The notes under the pieces: model-generated
Told to the model about the DNA's origin: nothing
The model's input: the letters and a program-made list of their open reading frames with translations, nothing else
Databases searched by the model: none
From: Shouchella clausii
Lineage (GTDB): Bacteria > Bacillota > Bacilli > Bacillales > Bacillaceae_D
NCBI RefSeq assembly: GCF_001598215.1
Contig: NZ_BCXJ01000006.1
Location: 248,001-312,000 of the forward strand
DNA: 64,000 nt
Reading direction: 5' to 3'
Shown here: positions 10,156 through 26,491 of the stretch, piece by piece
Layout: each line of letters opens with the position of its first letter
How positions within the stretch are numbered: position 1 is the stretch's first letter
Program-made: the position numbers and the translations under genes

Positions 10156-10870
10156 TGTTCGGTCGCCCCTTTCCAATCTTGGTTCATTTCTCGGTAAACA
10201 GCTAGGGGATCTGCTGCTGCTGTAATGCTTCGGCCGACGACTATCGCCCAACTGCCAAGCGCTTTTGCTTCCCCTGGTGTGACTACACGCACTTGGTCCC
10301 CAACTTGATCGACTTGCCTGCGAATGCCAGGTGTAACAGTCAAAAATCGATTGCTGCATGCTGCTTGGATAAGGGGGACTTCACGGGCCGAGCAAACGAC
10401 ACCGTCTAATCCACTTTCCTGGGCAAGCTGCGCATACCGTACTACGACTTCATCCATCGCCTTATCGATCAGCAACTCTTCAGTGAGCATACGGCTGTCC
10501 GTGCTCGTCAGCTGCGTGACAGCGATGAGTTTCGGCCGCTGTTTTCCTGCTCTTGTCCCTGCTTCGAGCCCTTCCAAAGCCGCTTCCATCATAGCTTTTC
10601 CCCCTGCAGCATGGACATTGACGACATCAACGTCCAATTCGGCTAAAGCACGCATCGTCCTTCCAACGGTATTGGGAATATCATGAAGTTTTAAATCAAG
10701 AAACAACCGATAACCCGCTTCCTTTAATTCATGGACTACAGGCAACCCTTCGCGGTAAAACAGTTCCATACCGATTTTTACATCAAGCGTTTCGGCAGCA
10801 AACGACTTCAAGAAGCGCTGGCGTTTGGCCTGTTCATCAAAATCTAAAGCGATAAAAAATGGCCTATCCA

Positions 10871-10871
<1 letters not shown>
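10152..10871 (-). CDS. pyrF: Orotidine 5'-phosphate decarboxylase
   Basis: Decarboxylates OMP to UMP, completing the pathway. The 239-residue TIM barrel starts MDRPFFIALDFD. The catalytic Asp-Lys-Asp array is in FLDLKLHDIPNTV near residues 57-69, and the phosphate-binding end is VVTPGEAKALGSWAIVVGRS. Its ATG overlaps the pyrD stop (TAATG), and its own stop overlaps the pyrE start, so translation is coupled across the three genes. Confidence 0.96.
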
Positions 10872-12561
<1,690 letters not shown>

Positions 12562-12628
12562 CCTGCTGCCTCCCAACGCTAGTCATACATACAGAGCCAC
12601 AAGCTTTAGGCATGTGGCTCAGAAAAAT

Positions 12629-15600
12629 TTACCCGTGTTGCGGCATGCTCCAAGTTGCAAACGTAATCGACTCAAGTACGCTGAGCAGCGCTTGTGCTGT
12701 ATCAATTGACGTTAAGCAGACAACGCCATTTTCAACGGACTCACGGCGAATCCGAAAACCATCCCGCGCTGGCTGTTTGCCTCTGGTCAACGTGTTAATG
12801 ACAAACTGGACTTCGCCTTGGCGGATTAGATCAAGCAAATGGGGTTCCCCTTCATTAATTTTGTTAACGACTTTTACAGGGATTCCCGCTTCTGCCAGCA
12901 CGTTTGCCGTTCCTGATGTGGCCACAAGGCTATAGCCAATTTCATGGAACCGTTTGGCGATGCTGACCGATTCGTTTTTATCTTTATCAGCGATTGTAAA
13001 CAATACCGCGCCGTGTGCGGGGATGTTCATCCCTGAAGCGACAAGGCCCTTGTAGAGCGCTTTTTCCAACGTTTGATCCCGTCCCATTACTTCACCAGTT
13101 GATTTCATTTCCGGGCCGAGGGAAATATCGACACGGCGCAATTTGGCAAAGGAGAACACTGGCACTTTTACAGACACTTCCTCCGTCTCTGGGTGGTAGC
13201 CTGATTGGTAGCCAAGCTGGCGCAGTGTTTTGCCGAGCATGACATGCGTAGCAACCTTAGCCATTGGCACGCCCGTAATTTTGCTTAAAAATGGCACAGT
13301 CCGGCTTGAGCGTGGGTTTACCTCAAGGACGTAGACGTCGTCTTTATGCCAAACAAACTGGATGTTCAAAAGGCCTACAATGTTTAAACCTTTGGCAATG
13401 CTCGTTGTCCGCTCAATTAAGCGTTGCTTCAAATGGTCTGGCACGGTTTGCGGTGGATAAACAGCAATCGAATCGCCAGAATGGACGCCTGCCCGTTCAA
13501 TATGTTCCATAATCCCAGGAATATAAACGTCGTTGCCATCACTAATCGCATCCACTTCTAGTTCTTTTCCTGTCAAATAGCGGTCGACAAGCACAGGGTG
13601 CTTCGGATTCACTTTAACTGCCGTCTGCATGTAGCGCAGCAACTCTTCCTCATGGTAAACAATCTCCATTGCCCGGCCGCCGAGGACATACGAAGGGCGC
13701 ACTAAAACAGGATAGCCGATTTTACGGGCAATAGCGACAGCTCCGTCAACGGACGTGGCTGTTTTGCCAAGCGGCTGTGGAATCCCTAGTTCTACTAGTG
13801 TTTGTTCAAACTTGTCCCGGTCTTCTGCCCTGTCCATGTCTTCAAGCGTTGTGCCAATAATGGAGACGCCCCGCTCTGCTAAAGCCGCTGCTAGATTAAT
13901 AGCCGTTTGCCCGCCAAATTGGACGATTACGCCTTTTGGTTTCTCTAAGCCGACAACGTGCATCACATCTTCGACTGTCAATGGCTCAAAGTAGAGTTTG
14001 TCGGAAGTGGAAAAGTCTGTTGACACCGTTTCTGGATTGTTGTTCATAATAATGGCTTCATAACCGGCTTCCTTAATGGCCCATACTGTATGGACAGTCG
14101 CATAGTCGAACTCAATTCCTTGTCCAATGCGGATAGGGCCTGAGCCTAATACAAGAATGCTCTCTTTTTCTGTCCGCTGTGACTCATTCTCTTGTTCATA
14201 GGTGCTGTAAAAGTAAGGCGTTGGTGAAGCAAATTCTGCTGCACATGTGTCAACCATTTTATAGACGGGAACAATCCCTGCTTGTTGCCTTACTGCAAAA
14301 ACATCCTTCTCTTCACTGCCCCATTTGCGGCCAATGTAGGAATCTGAAAAGCCAGCACGTTTCAGCCGCAATAACATGGCCTCACTGCTACGGGCCTCGT
14401 TTATCGTTTCTTCTAGAGCAACAATACGCGCTAGTTTTTGCAAGAAAAAGCGGTCGATGCTCGTTGTTTCATAAATGGTTTCTACTGAAACGCCTTTTCG
14501 CAGCAACGCGCCAATCGCAAACAGCCGTTCATCGTCTGCTTTTGCTATTTTTTCTAATAGCTCGCCTTCCGGCTTCTTTTCTAACTGTTCATCAAATAAA
14601 TGGTCATAGCCAGCTTCTAGAGAGCGAATCGCTTTTAAAAGCGATTCTTCCAGGGAGCGGCCGATCGCCATCACTTCTCCTGTCGCTTTCATTTGCGTGC
14701 CAAGCTTGCGGTTGGCTGATTCGAATTTATCAAACGGCCAGCGCGGAATTTTCGCGACGACATAGTCAAGGGTCGGTTCAAAGCTGGCATACGTCGTTTC
14801 TGTTACTGGATTTTTCAGCTCATCCAAATGGTAGCCGACTGCAATTTTAGCTGCGATTTTCGCAATCGGGTAGCCTGTCGCTTTCGAGGCCAGCGCAGAA
14901 GAGCGGCTCACCCGCGGATTAACTTCGATGATGTAATACTGGTCGCTGTGTGCATCAAGGGCAAACTGGACATTGCAGCCACCTTCTATGCCAAGGGCGC
15001 GGATAATCGATAGTGCTGAATTCCGCAACATTTGGTAGTCGTTATCAGAAAGGGTTTGGCTAGGTGCAAAGACGATGGAATCGCCAGTGTGGACACCAAC
15101 AGGATCAAAGTTTTCCATGTTGCAGACAACGATGGCTTCATCTTTGCTGTCACGCATCACTTCGTATTCGACTTCTTTAAAACCAGCAATGCTCTTTTCG
15201 ACTAAACATTGTGTAACAGGGCTGTATTTTAATCCGCTCGCAACGATTTCTGCTAAATCTTCATCATTGTAAGCAATTCCTCCGCCAGTGCCGCCAAGCG
15301 TATAGGCTGGACGAATAATGACAGGATAGCCAATCGTTTTGACAAAGGCGAACGCTTCGTCAAGCGTATGGACGATTTCACTTTCTGGAACTGGTTCGCC
15401 GAGCACGTTCATTAACGCCCGAAATTGTTCCCTGTCTTCTGCTTGTTCAATTGCATCTAGTTTTGTACCGAGCAGCTCGATCTGATACTGCTCAAGAATC
15501 CCAGCATTTTTTAATTCAAGCGCCATGTTTAAGCCCGTTTGTCCGCCTAATGTCGGCAAAAGACCATCGGGGCGTTCTTTGCGGATAATGCGGGTAACAA

Positions 15601-15817
15601 ATTCAAGCGTGAGCGGTTCGATATAAACCCTATCCGCCATTGCTGTATCTGTCATGATTGTCGCTGGGTTCGAATTAATTAAAATGACTTCATAACCTTC
15701 TTCTTTCAGCGCTTGGCATGCCTGCGTTCCGGCATAATCAAACTCTGCTGCCTGCCCGATTACAATAGGCCCTGAGCCGATAACAAGTATTTTTGTTAAG
15801 TCTGTCCGTTTTGGCAT
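12629..15817 (-). CDS. pyrAB: Carbamoyl-phosphate synthase, pyrimidine-specific large subunit
   Basis: Makes carbamoyl phosphate from bicarbonate, ATP and ammonia tunnelled from PyrAA. At 1062 residues it has the full duplicated ATP-grasp layout. The N-half begins with [20 protein letters not shown], and the second half repeats it as [19 protein letters not shown] near residue 553. A C-terminal MGS-like allosteric domain ([14 protein letters not shown]) follows near residues 950-1030. AGGAG lies 9 nt before the ATG at 15817. It sits 19 bp after pyrAA in the operon. Confidence 0.96.
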   Translation of the reverse strand: MPKRTDLTKILVIGSGPIVIGQAAEFDYAGTQACQALKEEGYEVILINSNPATIMTDTAMADRVYIEPLTLEFVTRIIRKERPDGLLPTLGGQTGLNMALELKNAGILEQYQIELLGTKLDAIEQAEDREQFRALMNVLGEPVPESEIVHTLDEAFAFVKTIGYPVIIRPAYTLGGTGGGIAYNDEDLAEIVASGLKYSPVTQCLVEKSIAGFKEVEYEVMRDSKDEAIVVCNMENFDPVGVHTGDSIVFAPSQTLSDNDYQMLRNSALSIIRALGIEGGCNVQFALDAHSDQYYIIEVNPRVSRSSALASKATGYPIAKIAAKIAVGYHLDELKNPVTETTYASFEPTLDYVVAKIPRWPFDKFESANRKLGTQMKATGEVMAIGRSLEESLLKAIRSLEAGYDHLFDEQLEKKPEGELLEKIAKADDERLFAIGALLRKGVSVETIYETTSIDRFFLQKLARIVALEETINEARSSEAMLLRLKRAGFSDSYIGRKWGSEEKDVFAVRQQAGIVPVYKMVDTCAAEFASPTPYFYSTYEQENESQRTEKESILVLGSGPIRIGQGIEFDYATVHTVWAIKEAGYEAIIMNNNPETVSTDFSTSDKLYFEPLTVEDVMHVVGLEKPKGVIVQFGGQTAINLAAALAERGVSIIGTTLEDMDRAEDRDKFEQTLVELGIPQPLGKTATSVDGAVAIARKIGYPVLVRPSYVLGGRAMEIVYHEEELLRYMQTAVKVNPKHPVLVDRYLTGKELEVDAISDGNDVYIPGIMEHIERAGVHSGDSIAVYPPQTVPDHLKQRLIERTTSIAKGLNIVGLLNIQFVWHKDDVYVLEVNPRSSRTVPFLSKITGVPMAKVATHVMLGKTLRQLGYQSGYHPETEEVSVKVPVFSFAKLRRVDISLGPEMKSTGEVMGRDQTLEKALYKGLVASGMNIPAHGAVLFTIADKDKNESVSIAKRFHEIGYSLVATSGTANVLAEAGIPVKVVNKINEGEPHLLDLIRQGEVQFVINTLTRGKQPARDGFRIRRESVENGVVCLTSIDTAQALLSVLESITFATWSMPQHG

Positions 15818-15836
15818 ATTCACACGCTCCTAGCTG

Positions 15837-16922
15837 TTATGCGTAAACTTTTCCTTTTTTTTCGGTCATCATGTGGATAAACGTATCAAATAAATGGCTG
15901 GCGTCATGAGGGCCAGGAGACGCTTCTGGATGGTATTGCACACTAAATGCATCCCCTTCTTTATGGCGAAGGCCTTCAACGGAGCCATCATTAACAGCCA
16001 CATGTGTCAGCTCGAGGGCAGTCCCTTCCAATGACGTAGCATCGACTGTATAACCGTGGTTTTGTGCGGTAATGTCAATTCGACCAGTAGCTAGCTCCCG
16101 TACTGGGTGGTTGGAACCGCGGTGGCCAAATGTCATTTTGCTCGTCGTAGCCCCACAAGCAAGCGCCAGCAATTGGTGGCCTAAACAAATGCCGAAAAGC
16201 GGGATGTCGCCAAGCAATTGCTTGACTGTTTCCACTGTCTCTGGAACATTTTTTGGGTCGCCTGGTCCATTTGAAACGAGCACCCCATCGACGCCAAGGC
16301 GCTTAATTTCTTCTGCAGCCGTGTTATAAGGGACAACGACGACATCACAATGGCGGTCGATCAGTGATTGCAGAATGCCGTGTTTCATGCCGCAATCGAT
16401 TAAAGCAACCCGCATCCCTTTCCCTGGTACATGGTAAGCAGTATTGGTTGACACGCGGGCAACTTGGTCAGTAAGTGGCTTGCTTTCCCGCAAGCTCCTT
16501 GCCACTTGTTCTACGTCAACATTAAGATCGCAAATACGGCCGCGGCGTGTGCCATGGGCACGGATTTTTCTCGTCAGCATGCGTGTATCAATGCCAGCAA
16601 TCCCAGGAATGCCTTTGGCGGCAAGTAGGTCATGCAACGATTCTTGCTTGCGCCAATGGCTTGGTTCGTGCTCGATTTCACGCACAATCAATCCGGCAAT
16701 CGCTGGTTGCAGCGATTCAAAATCGTCACGGTTAATGCCATAATTGCCAATTAGCGGATATGTCAACATCACGATTTGTCCGCAATAAGAGGGGTCAGAC
16801 AAAATTTCTTGATAGCCAGTCATGCCCGTATTGAAGACGACTTCCCCGCTCATTTCGACATCGGCGCCAAATCCTTCTCCTCTTAAAACCGTCCCGTCTT
16901 CAAGAACAAGCAGTTTATTCAT
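15837..16922 (-). CDS. pyrAA: Carbamoyl-phosphate synthase, pyrimidine-specific small subunit
   Basis: Glutaminase subunit that releases ammonia for PyrAB. The 361-residue product starts [19 protein letters not shown]. Its class I amidotransferase nucleophile cysteine is in [13 protein letters not shown] near residue 245, with the His-Glu pair in [13 protein letters not shown]. The ATG at 16922 overlaps the end of pyrC by 8 bases and is preceded by AAGGAG. The upstream open extension lies inside pyrC and is not used. Confidence 0.95.
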   Translation of the reverse strand: MNKLLVLEDGTVLRGEGFGADVEMSGEVVFNTGMTGYQEILSDPSYCGQIVMLTYPLIGNYGINRDDFESLQPAIAGLIVREIEHEPSHWRKQESLHDLLAAKGIPGIAGIDTRMLTRKIRAHGTRRGRICDLNVDVEQVARSLRESKPLTDQVARVSTNTAYHVPGKGMRVALIDCGMKHGILQSLIDRHCDVVVVPYNTAAEEIKRLGVDGVLVSNGPGDPKNVPETVETVKQLLGDIPLFGICLGHQLLALACGATTSKMTFGHRGSNHPVRELATGRIDITAQNHGYTVDATSLEGTALELTHVAVNDGSVEGLRHKEGDAFSVQYHPEASPGPHDASHLFDTFIHMMTEKKGKVYA

Positions 16923-18198
16923 TGGTGATACGCTCCTTTTTATACACGGTTTTTCCTGCCACAATCGTCGCTTGTGGGATGCCTGCACACTCCCACCCAG
17001 CAAAAGGGGTATTTTTGCCTTTCGACCAAAACGTACTTGGGTCAATCGTTTCATTTGCCTCTAAGTCAATCAGTGTTAGATCGGCTGCTGCCCCAACATG
17101 GAGTGTCCCATACGGGAGATGAAATGTTTGCGCTGGTTTGACGGTCAACCAATCGACAAGCTGCTTCAGCGTAAACGTTCCTGGCTTGACAAAATGTGTA
17201 TATAAAAGCGGAAAGGCTGTTTCCAATCCGACGATGCCAAAAGGCGCCCGTTCAAGCGAAGTACTCTTTTCTTCTTCTGTATGCGGCGCATGGTCCGTCG
17301 CAATGAAATCAATCGTGCCATCGAGCAACCCGGCTACTAATGCCTCACGGTCTTCTTTTGCGCGAAGAGGCGGATTCATTTTAAAATTCGGATCATTGCC
17401 ACTGATATCGTCTTCGCATAAAAGCAAGTGATGTGGCGTCACTTCTGCGGTTACGCGTATGCCGGCTTTTTTCGCATCACGGATCGTCCGCACCGATTCT
17501 TTTGTCGAAACATGACAGACATGATAGTGGGCACCAGCAGCTTCGGCAAGCAATACATCACGGGCGATATGGACGGCTTCGCAAACAGAGGGAATTCCGT
17601 TCAAGCCATGCGCTTTCGCATAATGGCCTTCATGAACAGCACCTCCGTTTATGAGCGAATTGTCTTCGCAGTGTGCGACGACTGTCATATTTAATGCCGC
17701 TGCTTCTTTCATTGCCGCTAGCATCATTCCCGCTTCTTGAATGCCGACGCCATCGTCTGTAAAAGCGAATGCGCCCGCTTCTTTTAATGCCTTAAAATCC
17801 GTTAACTCTTTGCCAAGTTGCCTTGTTGTAATCGAAGCATAAGGAAGCACCCGCACCACTGCCGCCTCAGAAATACGCGCTTGCAACAGATTCAATTGTT
17901 CGGCATTGTCAGGAACAGGGCGCGTATTGGGCATAGCTGCCACTGTCGTAAAGCCACCCCTTGCCGCAGCTTTTGTCCCTGTCTCAATCGTTTCTTTCTT
18001 CTCCCCACCTGGTTCACGCAAATGAACATGTACATCGACAAAACCTGGGCTGATCAATAAGCCTGTTGCATCCAATTGTTCGCGAATGTCGCCTTCAGCA
18101 ACATGCTCGACAATTTTTCCATCTTTTATATACACATCTTTTGCTACTTGCTCCCCATTTTCGTCCAGAATAAACCCACCAGTCACCTTCACTGCCAT
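16915..18198 (-). CDS. pyrC: Dihydroorotase
   Basis: Cyclises carbamoyl aspartate to dihydroorotate, a zinc amidohydrolase. The 427-residue product shows the metal-binding signature [17 protein letters not shown] near residues 54-70, where HVHLR supplies two histidine ligands. Later it has [15 protein letters not shown] and the catalytic aspartate in [15 protein letters not shown] near residue 305. It follows pyrB after 35 bp and overlaps pyrAA. Confidence 0.96.
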   Translation of the reverse strand: MAVKVTGGFILDENGEQVAKDVYIKDGKIVEHVAEGDIREQLDATGLLISPGFVDVHVHLREPGGEKKETIETGTKAAARGGFTTVAAMPNTRPVPDNAEQLNLLQARISEAAVVRVLPYASITTRQLGKELTDFKALKEAGAFAFTDDGVGIQEAGMMLAAMKEAAALNMTVVAHCEDNSLINGGAVHEGHYAKAHGLNGIPSVCEAVHIARDVLLAEAAGAHYHVCHVSTKESVRTIRDAKKAGIRVTAEVTPHHLLLCEDDISGNDPNFKMNPPLRAKEDREALVAGLLDGTIDFIATDHAPHTEEEKSTSLERAPFGIVGLETAFPLLYTHFVKPGTFTLKQLVDWLTVKPAQTFHLPYGTLHVGAAADLTLIDLEANETIDPSTFWSKGKNTPFAGWECAGIPQATIVAGKTVYKKERITNE

Positions 18199-18233
18199 TG
18201 TCGCTCATCCCCTTTTTTGTAGTCTAATTGCCG

Positions 18234-20502
<2,269 letters not shown>

Positions 20503-20537
20503 AATTGATCTCCTTCGCTTCCTAAGCTAATAAAAAA

Positions 20538-20626
20538 CCTCCTGTGCAAACACAGGAGGCGGCAAGAAAGAAGCGCAGGCAAAAAAACAGCGTGCGTTTC
20601 GGTCCTCTTGCCAGCCTCACTGGACT
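20538..20626 (-). promoter_or_regulatory. PyrR-dependent attenuator in front of pyrP
   Basis: On the minus strand the PyrR-binding core AGTCCAGTGAGGCTGGC (20626-20610) is followed by a terminator. The terminator stem is CCTCCTGTG/CACAGGAGG (20559-20538) with a 4-nt loop and a T-run. This is the classic pyr layout: PyrR bound with UMP stabilises the anti-antiterminator loop and lets the terminator form. Confidence 0.88.
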
Positions 20627-20641
20627 GCATTTAAAGAGGGT

Positions 20642-21283
<642 letters not shown>

Positions 21284-21308
21284 TTAAAGGACGCTTTCTA
21301 TCTCAATC

Positions 21309-21337
21309 ATTATTGCAAACTAGTCAATGGTTGTCAA
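21309..21337 (-). promoter_or_regulatory. Sigma-A promoter of the pyr operon
   Basis: TTGACA (21337-21332) and AATAAT (21314-21309) are spaced by exactly 17 bp on the minus strand. The -35 overlaps the stop codon of ylyB, so initiation lies about 25 bp before the PyrR loop. Confidence 0.8.
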
Positions 21338-22242
21338 TGGGGATTTCGCAAATCAACGAGCAATTTTTCCATCTCTGCTGGGAGAGGTGCAGAAAAGCGG
21401 AGCCGTTCCCCTGTTCGCGGATGGGTAAAGCCAAGTGTTTCCGCGTGCAAGGCTTGGCCATTGATCGGAAGCGTTTTTTTCGGCCCATATTTCGGATCGC
21501 CTGCTAATGGATGACCAATATAGTGAAAATGGACGCGGATTTGGTGTGTTCTTCCCGTTTCCAATTCACAAGAAACATAACTATATTGGTTAAACGTTTC
21601 CTCCAATGTAAAATGAGTCACTGCCGGCCGGCTGTTGACATGGGTGACGGCCATCTTCTGGCGGTCTTTTTGGTCACGGCCGATCGGCGCGTCAATCGTC
21701 CCTTTTGCATGTGGGATCACACCATGAACGATTGCTTTGTAACGTCTTTCAGTTGTCTTTGCCTTTAGCTGGGCCGCCAAATGCTCATGAGCAACATCAT
21801 GTTTAGCGGCCATAATAAGCCCTGATGTGTCTTTGTCAATACGGTGGACAATCCCTGGACGAATCTCGCCATTTATGCCCGAGAGGTCTTTACAGTGAAA
21901 CAGCAACGCATTGACGAGCGTGCCGCTTTCATGCCCGGGAGCAGGGTGGACAACCATGCCGCGGGGCTTATTAACGACGATCACATCACTATCTTCATAA
22001 ACAACGTCTAATGGGATATCCTCCCCCAAAAGCTCCACTTCCTGGGCTTCTGGTTCTGTGAGCGTGACTTTGTCGCCTTGCAGAACTTTCGAATTTGTTT
22101 TGACTTCTTTCCCATTGACAAGCACAGCGCCTTCATTGATCCAGCGTTGGACAGCTGTCCGTGATGCTTGTCCGTGCAAATCAACGACCACTTTATCAAT
22201 TCGCTGTTCGTGGTTTTCTTTTGTAATGACCCATTGCTCCAT
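21334..22242 (-). CDS. ylyB: RluD-family 23S rRNA pseudouridine synthase (YlyB)
   Basis: A 302-residue RNA pseudouridine synthase. An S4 RNA-binding domain covers about residues 12-75 (RIDKVVVDLHGQASRTAV). The catalytic domain follows, with the active-site aspartate in GIVHRIDKDTSGLIM near residue 138 and the GRTHQIRVHFHYIGHPL motif near residue 230. It is placed between lspA and pyrR as in B. subtilis and abuts lspA directly. The modified uridine cannot be told from sequence; large-subunit rRNA is the family expectation. Confidence 0.93.
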   Translation of the reverse strand: MEQWVITKENHEQRIDKVVVDLHGQASRTAVQRWINEGAVLVNGKEVKTNSKVLQGDKVTLTEPEAQEVELLGEDIPLDVVYEDSDVIVVNKPRGMVVHPAPGHESGTLVNALLFHCKDLSGINGEIRPGIVHRIDKDTSGLIMAAKHDVAHEHLAAQLKAKTTERRYKAIVHGVIPHAKGTIDAPIGRDQKDRQKMAVTHVNSRPAVTHFTLEETFNQYSYVSCELETGRTHQIRVHFHYIGHPLAGDPKYGPKKTLPINGQALHAETLGFTHPRTGERLRFSAPLPAEMEKLLVDLRNPH

Positions 22243-22698
22243 TTACGGTGTGCTCCTTTTTTCATTGCGTCCTTGAATCAGTATGTTTAGTAAAAAAAGG
22301 CCAACGCCAATGGTTAACGCTGAATCAGCAATATTAAAAATCGGAAAATCGCCAAATGTATCGATAAAATCGACGACTTCTTGGCGCATAAGGCGGTCAA
22401 TGAAATTGCCGATCGCCCCTCCTAGCACAAGTCCGAGAGCGATTTTTAACAAGCGGTTGCCTTTTGCTTCTGTTTGGATAAGATAAATGATCACACCGAC
22501 AATGATGATTGTAACAATGTAAAAGAACCACATTTTGCCTTGCAAAATACCGAAAGCGGCTCCTGTATTACGATGTGAATAGAGGTAAAGGACTTGATCG
22601 ATAATCGGGATTCGTTCGCCCAGCTCCATATAAGTTACGACTAGCCACTTTGTTAACTGGTCTAGTGCGATAATGATCAGTGCCACTATGTATGCCAT
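22243..22698 (-). CDS. lspA: Lipoprotein signal peptidase II
   Basis: Cleaves signal peptides from diacylglyceryl-modified prolipoproteins in the cytoplasmic membrane. The 151-residue product has four hydrophobic segments. Family motifs are IIALDQLTKW, NTGAAFGIL and GNFIDRL, and the catalytic aspartates are in VVDFIDTFGDFPIFNIADSA. It is directly followed by ylyB and has its own candidate promoter upstream. Confidence 0.96.
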   Translation of the reverse strand: MAYIVALIIIALDQLTKWLVVTYMELGERIPIIDQVLYLYSHRNTGAAFGILQGKMWFFYIVTIIIVGVIIYLIQTEAKGNRLLKIALGLVLGGAIGNFIDRLMRQEVVDFIDTFGDFPIFNIADSALTIGVGLFLLNILIQGRNEKRSTP

Positions 22699-22729
22699 TG
22701 CTTTTCCCCCACTTCATATGCATACGGTA

Positions 22730-22757
22730 AGTGTAGCATAATTCTATGAAAATGTCC
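22730..22757 (-). promoter_or_regulatory. Sigma-A type promoter for lspA
   Basis: GGACAT (22757-22752) and TACACT (22735-22730) with 16-bp spacing on the minus strand, about 30 bp before the lspA start. Confidence 0.5.
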
Positions 22758-22865
22758 GCTTCAGATTAAGGCAAACGCTTCAGTGGATGCCCAAAACCCA
22801 GCGCTTCTTCACACACTACTCAGTTTACTCGTACACCTCCTAAGTCATTTTTAGTAATGAAGGAT

Positions 22866-22895
22866 GCGAGCGTTTACTTGATTGTAAGCGCCCGC
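22866..22895 (-). other. Hairpin downstream of ylyA
   Basis: GCGAGCGTTTAC and GTAAGCGCCCGC form a 12-position stem with two G-U pairs and a 6-nt loop, about 20 bp past the ylyA stop. There is no U-tract on the minus strand, so it may protect the 3' end rather than terminate. Confidence 0.4.
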
Positions 22896-22913
22896 TTGAG
22901 GTGTGGCAATTTT

Positions 22914-23537
22914 TTAGTCGCGGCGGTATCGTTTGTAATGGTCGTTGCGTTCAATTTGGACACTGTCAGGGCCATGATAGCCGTCTATACCAGTTGATAA
23001 AAAGCCTTCATACGCCTCTACTCCGTTTGCGCCATAAGCGTCTGTATCTCCTGTTTCCTCGTCGTATTCTGGCGATGTATCATTAAAACGGGCAACAGAC
23101 TGGTATGCATCTTCGCCGTCGAAAAAGGTAGCGTCCTCATCATCGTTGTTATAGGCTTCAAAACCTTTTAAGACATCTTCTTCCACAGGTCGGTACTCCT
23201 CAAATGGCCTGCTTTCTTCAACAACGGTCCTCGCTGTTGGATTAGCTTCCAAGCGCTCATAAGGAATCGCTTTCCCTGTCTTTTCGCAAATGCCGTACGT
23301 GCCATCGTTAAATTTTGCAAGCGCATGTTCGACTTCGTGAAGTTCATCTTTCATATGATTGTGAACGGCTTGGTCTTTTTCACGTTCGAATAAGTCCGTC
23401 GCTGTATCAGCAGGATGGTTGTCATACTGAGATAGTTCCCCTGTATCATGGTCATTGATTTGATTGGCAAGCGATTGCTCTAACCCCTGCTTTTGTTGTT
23501 GTAATGCTTGTTTTAGTTTTAACCACTTTTGATCCAT
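22914..23537 (-). CDS. ylyA: YlyA, TraR/DksA-type general stress protein
   Basis: A 207-residue acidic protein of the YlyA/yteA family. It starts at the ATG at 23537 (MDQKWLKLKQALQQQKQGLE) after AAGGGGG. A long N-terminal coiled coil (residues 3-75) carries the TraR/DksA-like YDNHPADTATDLFEREKD motif. It is followed by DGTYGICEKTGKAIPYERL, a degenerate zinc-finger region with a single cysteine, so zinc binding is doubtful. The C-terminal 70 residues are acidic and repeat AYGANGVEAYEGF-like pieces. It lies between ileS and lspA as in B. subtilis. YlyA is reported to influence sigma-G-dependent transcription; the same role here is inference. Confidence 0.85.
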   Translation of the reverse strand: MDQKWLKLKQALQQQKQGLEQSLANQINDHDTGELSQYDNHPADTATDLFEREKDQAVHNHMKDELHEVEHALAKFNDGTYGICEKTGKAIPYERLEANPTARTVVEESRPFEEYRPVEEDVLKGFEAYNNDDEDATFFDGEDAYQSVARFNDTSPEYDEETGDTDAYGANGVEAYEGFLSTGIDGYHGPDSVQIERNDHYKRYRRD

Positions 23538-23622
23538 GCTAAGTTCCCCCTTCTTGAAATTAGCATCACCAAAAACAGCCGTTTTTGCCCAAGCAAATCT
23601 AACCAGATGGGAAATACAAAAG

Positions 23623-23665
23623 AGCACGAAAAAAGCTAGTCGAGATGGTACACTCGACTAGCTTT
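23623..23665 (-). terminator. Terminator after ileS
   Basis: AAAGCTAGTCGAG pairs with CTCGACTAGCTTT (23665-23629, minus) with an 8-nt loop and a T6 run. It is preceded by GAGTCTAA, similar to the AGTCTGA element seen at other terminators. Confidence 0.88.
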
Positions 23666-23698
23666 AGACTCCTCATTGAGTTGATGTTGACACAAACC

Positions 23699-26470
23699 TT
23701 AAACGACGTCGTTGTAGTGATGCTTAACCGTTTGGGCACATGACAAGCACAAAGTTGGATGCTTTTCATCTTCCCCAACTGTAGTGGAGACTTGCCAACA
23801 ACGTTCACACGTTTCGCCTTCTGCTTTTTCCACAAGTACAGCAATATCCGCAAATTGCTGGGCGGCCGTTGGCACTTCATCGTCTTCATTTGCCATTTGT
23901 ACATTGGAGACGATGAATAATTTTTTCAAGCCTTCGGTCGCTTCAAGTAGAGCACGCGCTTGCTTATTTGGATAAAGGGTCAACGATGCTTGCAGCGACT
24001 TGCCGATTACTTTCTCATTGCGAGCCACTTCTAATGCTTTAAGCACATCCGCTCGGATATCCATAAATGCTTGCCAGTGTGCTTTTAACTCATCTGTACC
24101 ACTTAGTTCTTCAGCAGTTGGCATATCAGTGAGCTGTACGCTTTGTTCGCTCACGCCAGGAATGTTTTCCCATACTTCATCTGCGGTGTGAGGCAGAATA
24201 GGAGCAATCAGTTTCGCTAGTGCCGTCACTACCTCATACATCACAGTCTGGAAAGCGCGGCGCTCAGGATGATCGGCGTGCTCGATGTAAAGGGTGTCCT
24301 TTGAAATGTCCATATAAAAGGAACTCAATTCAACCGTGCAAAAATTGCGGAAGTGATTATAGACATTTAAAAACTGGTACTCATTGTAGCCTTCATGCAT
24401 ACGTTTCGTAAGCTCGTTTAAACGTACAAGCAAAAACGCATGCACGCCAGTTAGTTGGTCCCGTGGCACAGCGTTGGTTTTCGGGTCAAAATCATGCAAA
24501 TTGCCGAGCAGAAAGCGGAATGTATTGCGGATCTTCCGGTATGTTTCTGCAACTTGTTTTAAAATCGAATCGGACACGCGGCTGTCGGCTTGATAATCAA
24601 CGGAAGCCACCCAAAGCCGCAAAATGTCGGCGCCAAGCTGTTTCATGACGGTATTTGGCACAACGATATTGCCAAGGGACTTGCTCATTTTTTTGCCTTC
24701 GCCGTCCATAACAAAGCCGTGGCTCAGCACCCCTTTATACGGAGCAACCCCATTGATTGCAACCGAAGTGGATAGTGAAGAGTTAAACCAACCCCGGTAT
24801 TGGTCACTGCCTTCAAAGTAAAGGTCTGCTGGGAACACCAGATCATTTCGTTCTCGTAAAACGCCTTGGTGCGACGATCCTGAATCAAACCAGACGTCCA
24901 TAATGTCGGTTTCTTTTGTAAAGTGGCCATTCGGGCTGTGCGGGGAAGTGAACCCTGGCGGCAGCAAGTCTTTCGCCTCGCGTTCGAACCAGACATTTGA
25001 TCCATGCTCACGGAACAATTTCGAGACATGTTCAATCGTTTCCTCGCTAATAATTTCTGTGCCATCCTCTCCATAAAAAACCGGAATTGGCACGCCCCAA
25101 GCACGTTGCCGCGAAATGCACCAGTCGCCACGGTCACGGACCATATTATGCAGCCGCGTTTCCCCCCACGCTGGAATCCATTTTGTATTCGCAACAGCTT
25201 GTAGCAATTCCTTGCGAATATTGGCGATGGAGGCAAACCATTGCGAAGTCGCGCGGAAAATGACAGGCTTTTTCGTACGCCAATCATGAGGGTACGAGTG
25301 AGTAATAAACCCGAGCTTTAACAGTGCGTCCACTGCTTCTAGTTTCTCAGTCACCATTTTGTTAATGTTGTCATAAAATTCGCCTTCAAAACCTGGCGCT
25401 TCACTCGTCATTATACCTTTGTCATCAATAGGGCATAATACGTCTAGCCCGTACTTTTGGCCGACGACAAAGTCATCATCGCCATGCCCAGGGGCAGTAT
25501 GGACACAGCCAGTACCGGCGTCCAACGTCACATGCTCGCCATTCATCACAAGAGAGTCACGATCATAAAACGGATGGCGGCAGACAACATATTCCAATTC
25601 GCTTCCTGTTACTGTCTTTTCGACGACAACATCTTGCCAATTTAGTTCATTTTGGACATGTTCAAGCAAACCGCTGGCAACGACAAATGAACGGCCGTTC
25701 GTGCGAACAACGCTGTATTCCAATTGAGGATGGACTGTAATGCCTAAGTTTGCAGGAATGGTCCATGGTGTCGTCGTCCAGATAACAAAAGCAGCATCTT
25801 CAGGCAATACACCTTTTCCACTTGCGACTTGGAAGGCGACATAAATCGAAGCAGAGCGTTTGTCATAGTATTCGATCTCGGCTTCTGCTAAGGCGGACTC
25901 CGAAGACGGCGACCAGTACACTGGCTTTTTGCCTTTATAGATGTAGCCTTTTTTGGCCATTTCACCGAAGACTTTGATTTGCTCAGCTTCAAATTCTTTT
26001 TCCAACGTAATATATGGCTTCCACCAATCGCCGCGGACGCCGAGCCTCATGAACTGCTGGCGTTGACTATTTATTTGCTCAAGAGCATACTCTTCGCAAA
26101 GCTTGCGAAAATCGGCAATGCTCATTGACTTTCGGTCGACTTTTTTGTTTTTCGTTAATGCCGTTTCAATCGGCAAGCCATGGGTATCCCACCCAGGAAC
26201 ATATGGGGCATGAAACCCGGACATTGATTTGTAGCGCACGATAAAGTCTTTAATGATTTTGTTAAGTGCGTGCCCCATATGAATATCGCCGTTTGCATAT
26301 GGAGGGCCGTCATGCAAAACAAAGTAAGGACGGCCTTTTGTGCGTTCTTGCACTTGTTTATAAATGTCCATCTCTTCCCATTGTTCTTGGCGTTTCGGTT
26401 CGCTATTTGGCAAGTTGCCACGCATCGGAAACGCTGTTTTCGGCATTAGCAATGTTTGTTTATAATCCAC
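23699..26470 (-). CDS. ileS: Isoleucyl-tRNA synthetase
   Basis: Charges tRNA-Ile. The 923-residue class I enzyme starts with a GTG (26470) placed 8 nt after AAGGAG. Landmarks are the HIGH-type motif [15 protein letters not shown] near residue 56, the editing domain with [13 protein letters not shown] near residue 240, KMSKSLGN near residue 595, and a C-terminal zinc knuckle CERCW...CLSC near residues 888-910. The bacterial length and zinc motif indicate the IleS1 type. It is controlled by the T-box leader upstream and ends at a strong terminator. Confidence 0.97.
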   Translation of the reverse strand: MDYKQTLLMPKTAFPMRGNLPNSEPKRQEQWEEMDIYKQVQERTKGRPYFVLHDGPPYANGDIHMGHALNKIIKDFIVRYKSMSGFHAPYVPGWDTHGLPIETALTKNKKVDRKSMSIADFRKLCEEYALEQINSQRQQFMRLGVRGDWWKPYITLEKEFEAEQIKVFGEMAKKGYIYKGKKPVYWSPSSESALAEAEIEYYDKRSASIYVAFQVASGKGVLPEDAAFVIWTTTPWTIPANLGITVHPQLEYSVVRTNGRSFVVASGLLEHVQNELNWQDVVVEKTVTGSELEYVVCRHPFYDRDSLVMNGEHVTLDAGTGCVHTAPGHGDDDFVVGQKYGLDVLCPIDDKGIMTSEAPGFEGEFYDNINKMVTEKLEAVDALLKLGFITHSYPHDWRTKKPVIFRATSQWFASIANIRKELLQAVANTKWIPAWGETRLHNMVRDRGDWCISRQRAWGVPIPVFYGEDGTEIISEETIEHVSKLFREHGSNVWFEREAKDLLPPGFTSPHSPNGHFTKETDIMDVWFDSGSSHQGVLRERNDLVFPADLYFEGSDQYRGWFNSSLSTSVAINGVAPYKGVLSHGFVMDGEGKKMSKSLGNIVVPNTVMKQLGADILRLWVASVDYQADSRVSDSILKQVAETYRKIRNTFRFLLGNLHDFDPKTNAVPRDQLTGVHAFLLVRLNELTKRMHEGYNEYQFLNVYNHFRNFCTVELSSFYMDISKDTLYIEHADHPERRAFQTVMYEVVTALAKLIAPILPHTADEVWENIPGVSEQSVQLTDMPTAEELSGTDELKAHWQAFMDIRADVLKALEVARNEKVIGKSLQASLTLYPNKQARALLEATEGLKKLFIVSNVQMANEDDEVPTAAQQFADIAVLVEKAEGETCERCWQVSTTVGEDEKHPTLCLSCAQTVKHHYNDVV

Positions 26471-26491
26471 CGTTTTCGCTCCTTTATCGTT

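Noticed and set aside
14179-14850. 223-residue plus-strand open frame inside pyrAB
   Set aside because: It lies wholly antisense to a well-conserved enzyme, has no ribosome-binding site and no recognisable domain; it is an open shadow frame.
22884-22895. Hairpin after ylyA as an intrinsic terminator
   Set aside because: No U-tract follows on the minus strand, so it is listed only as a hairpin.
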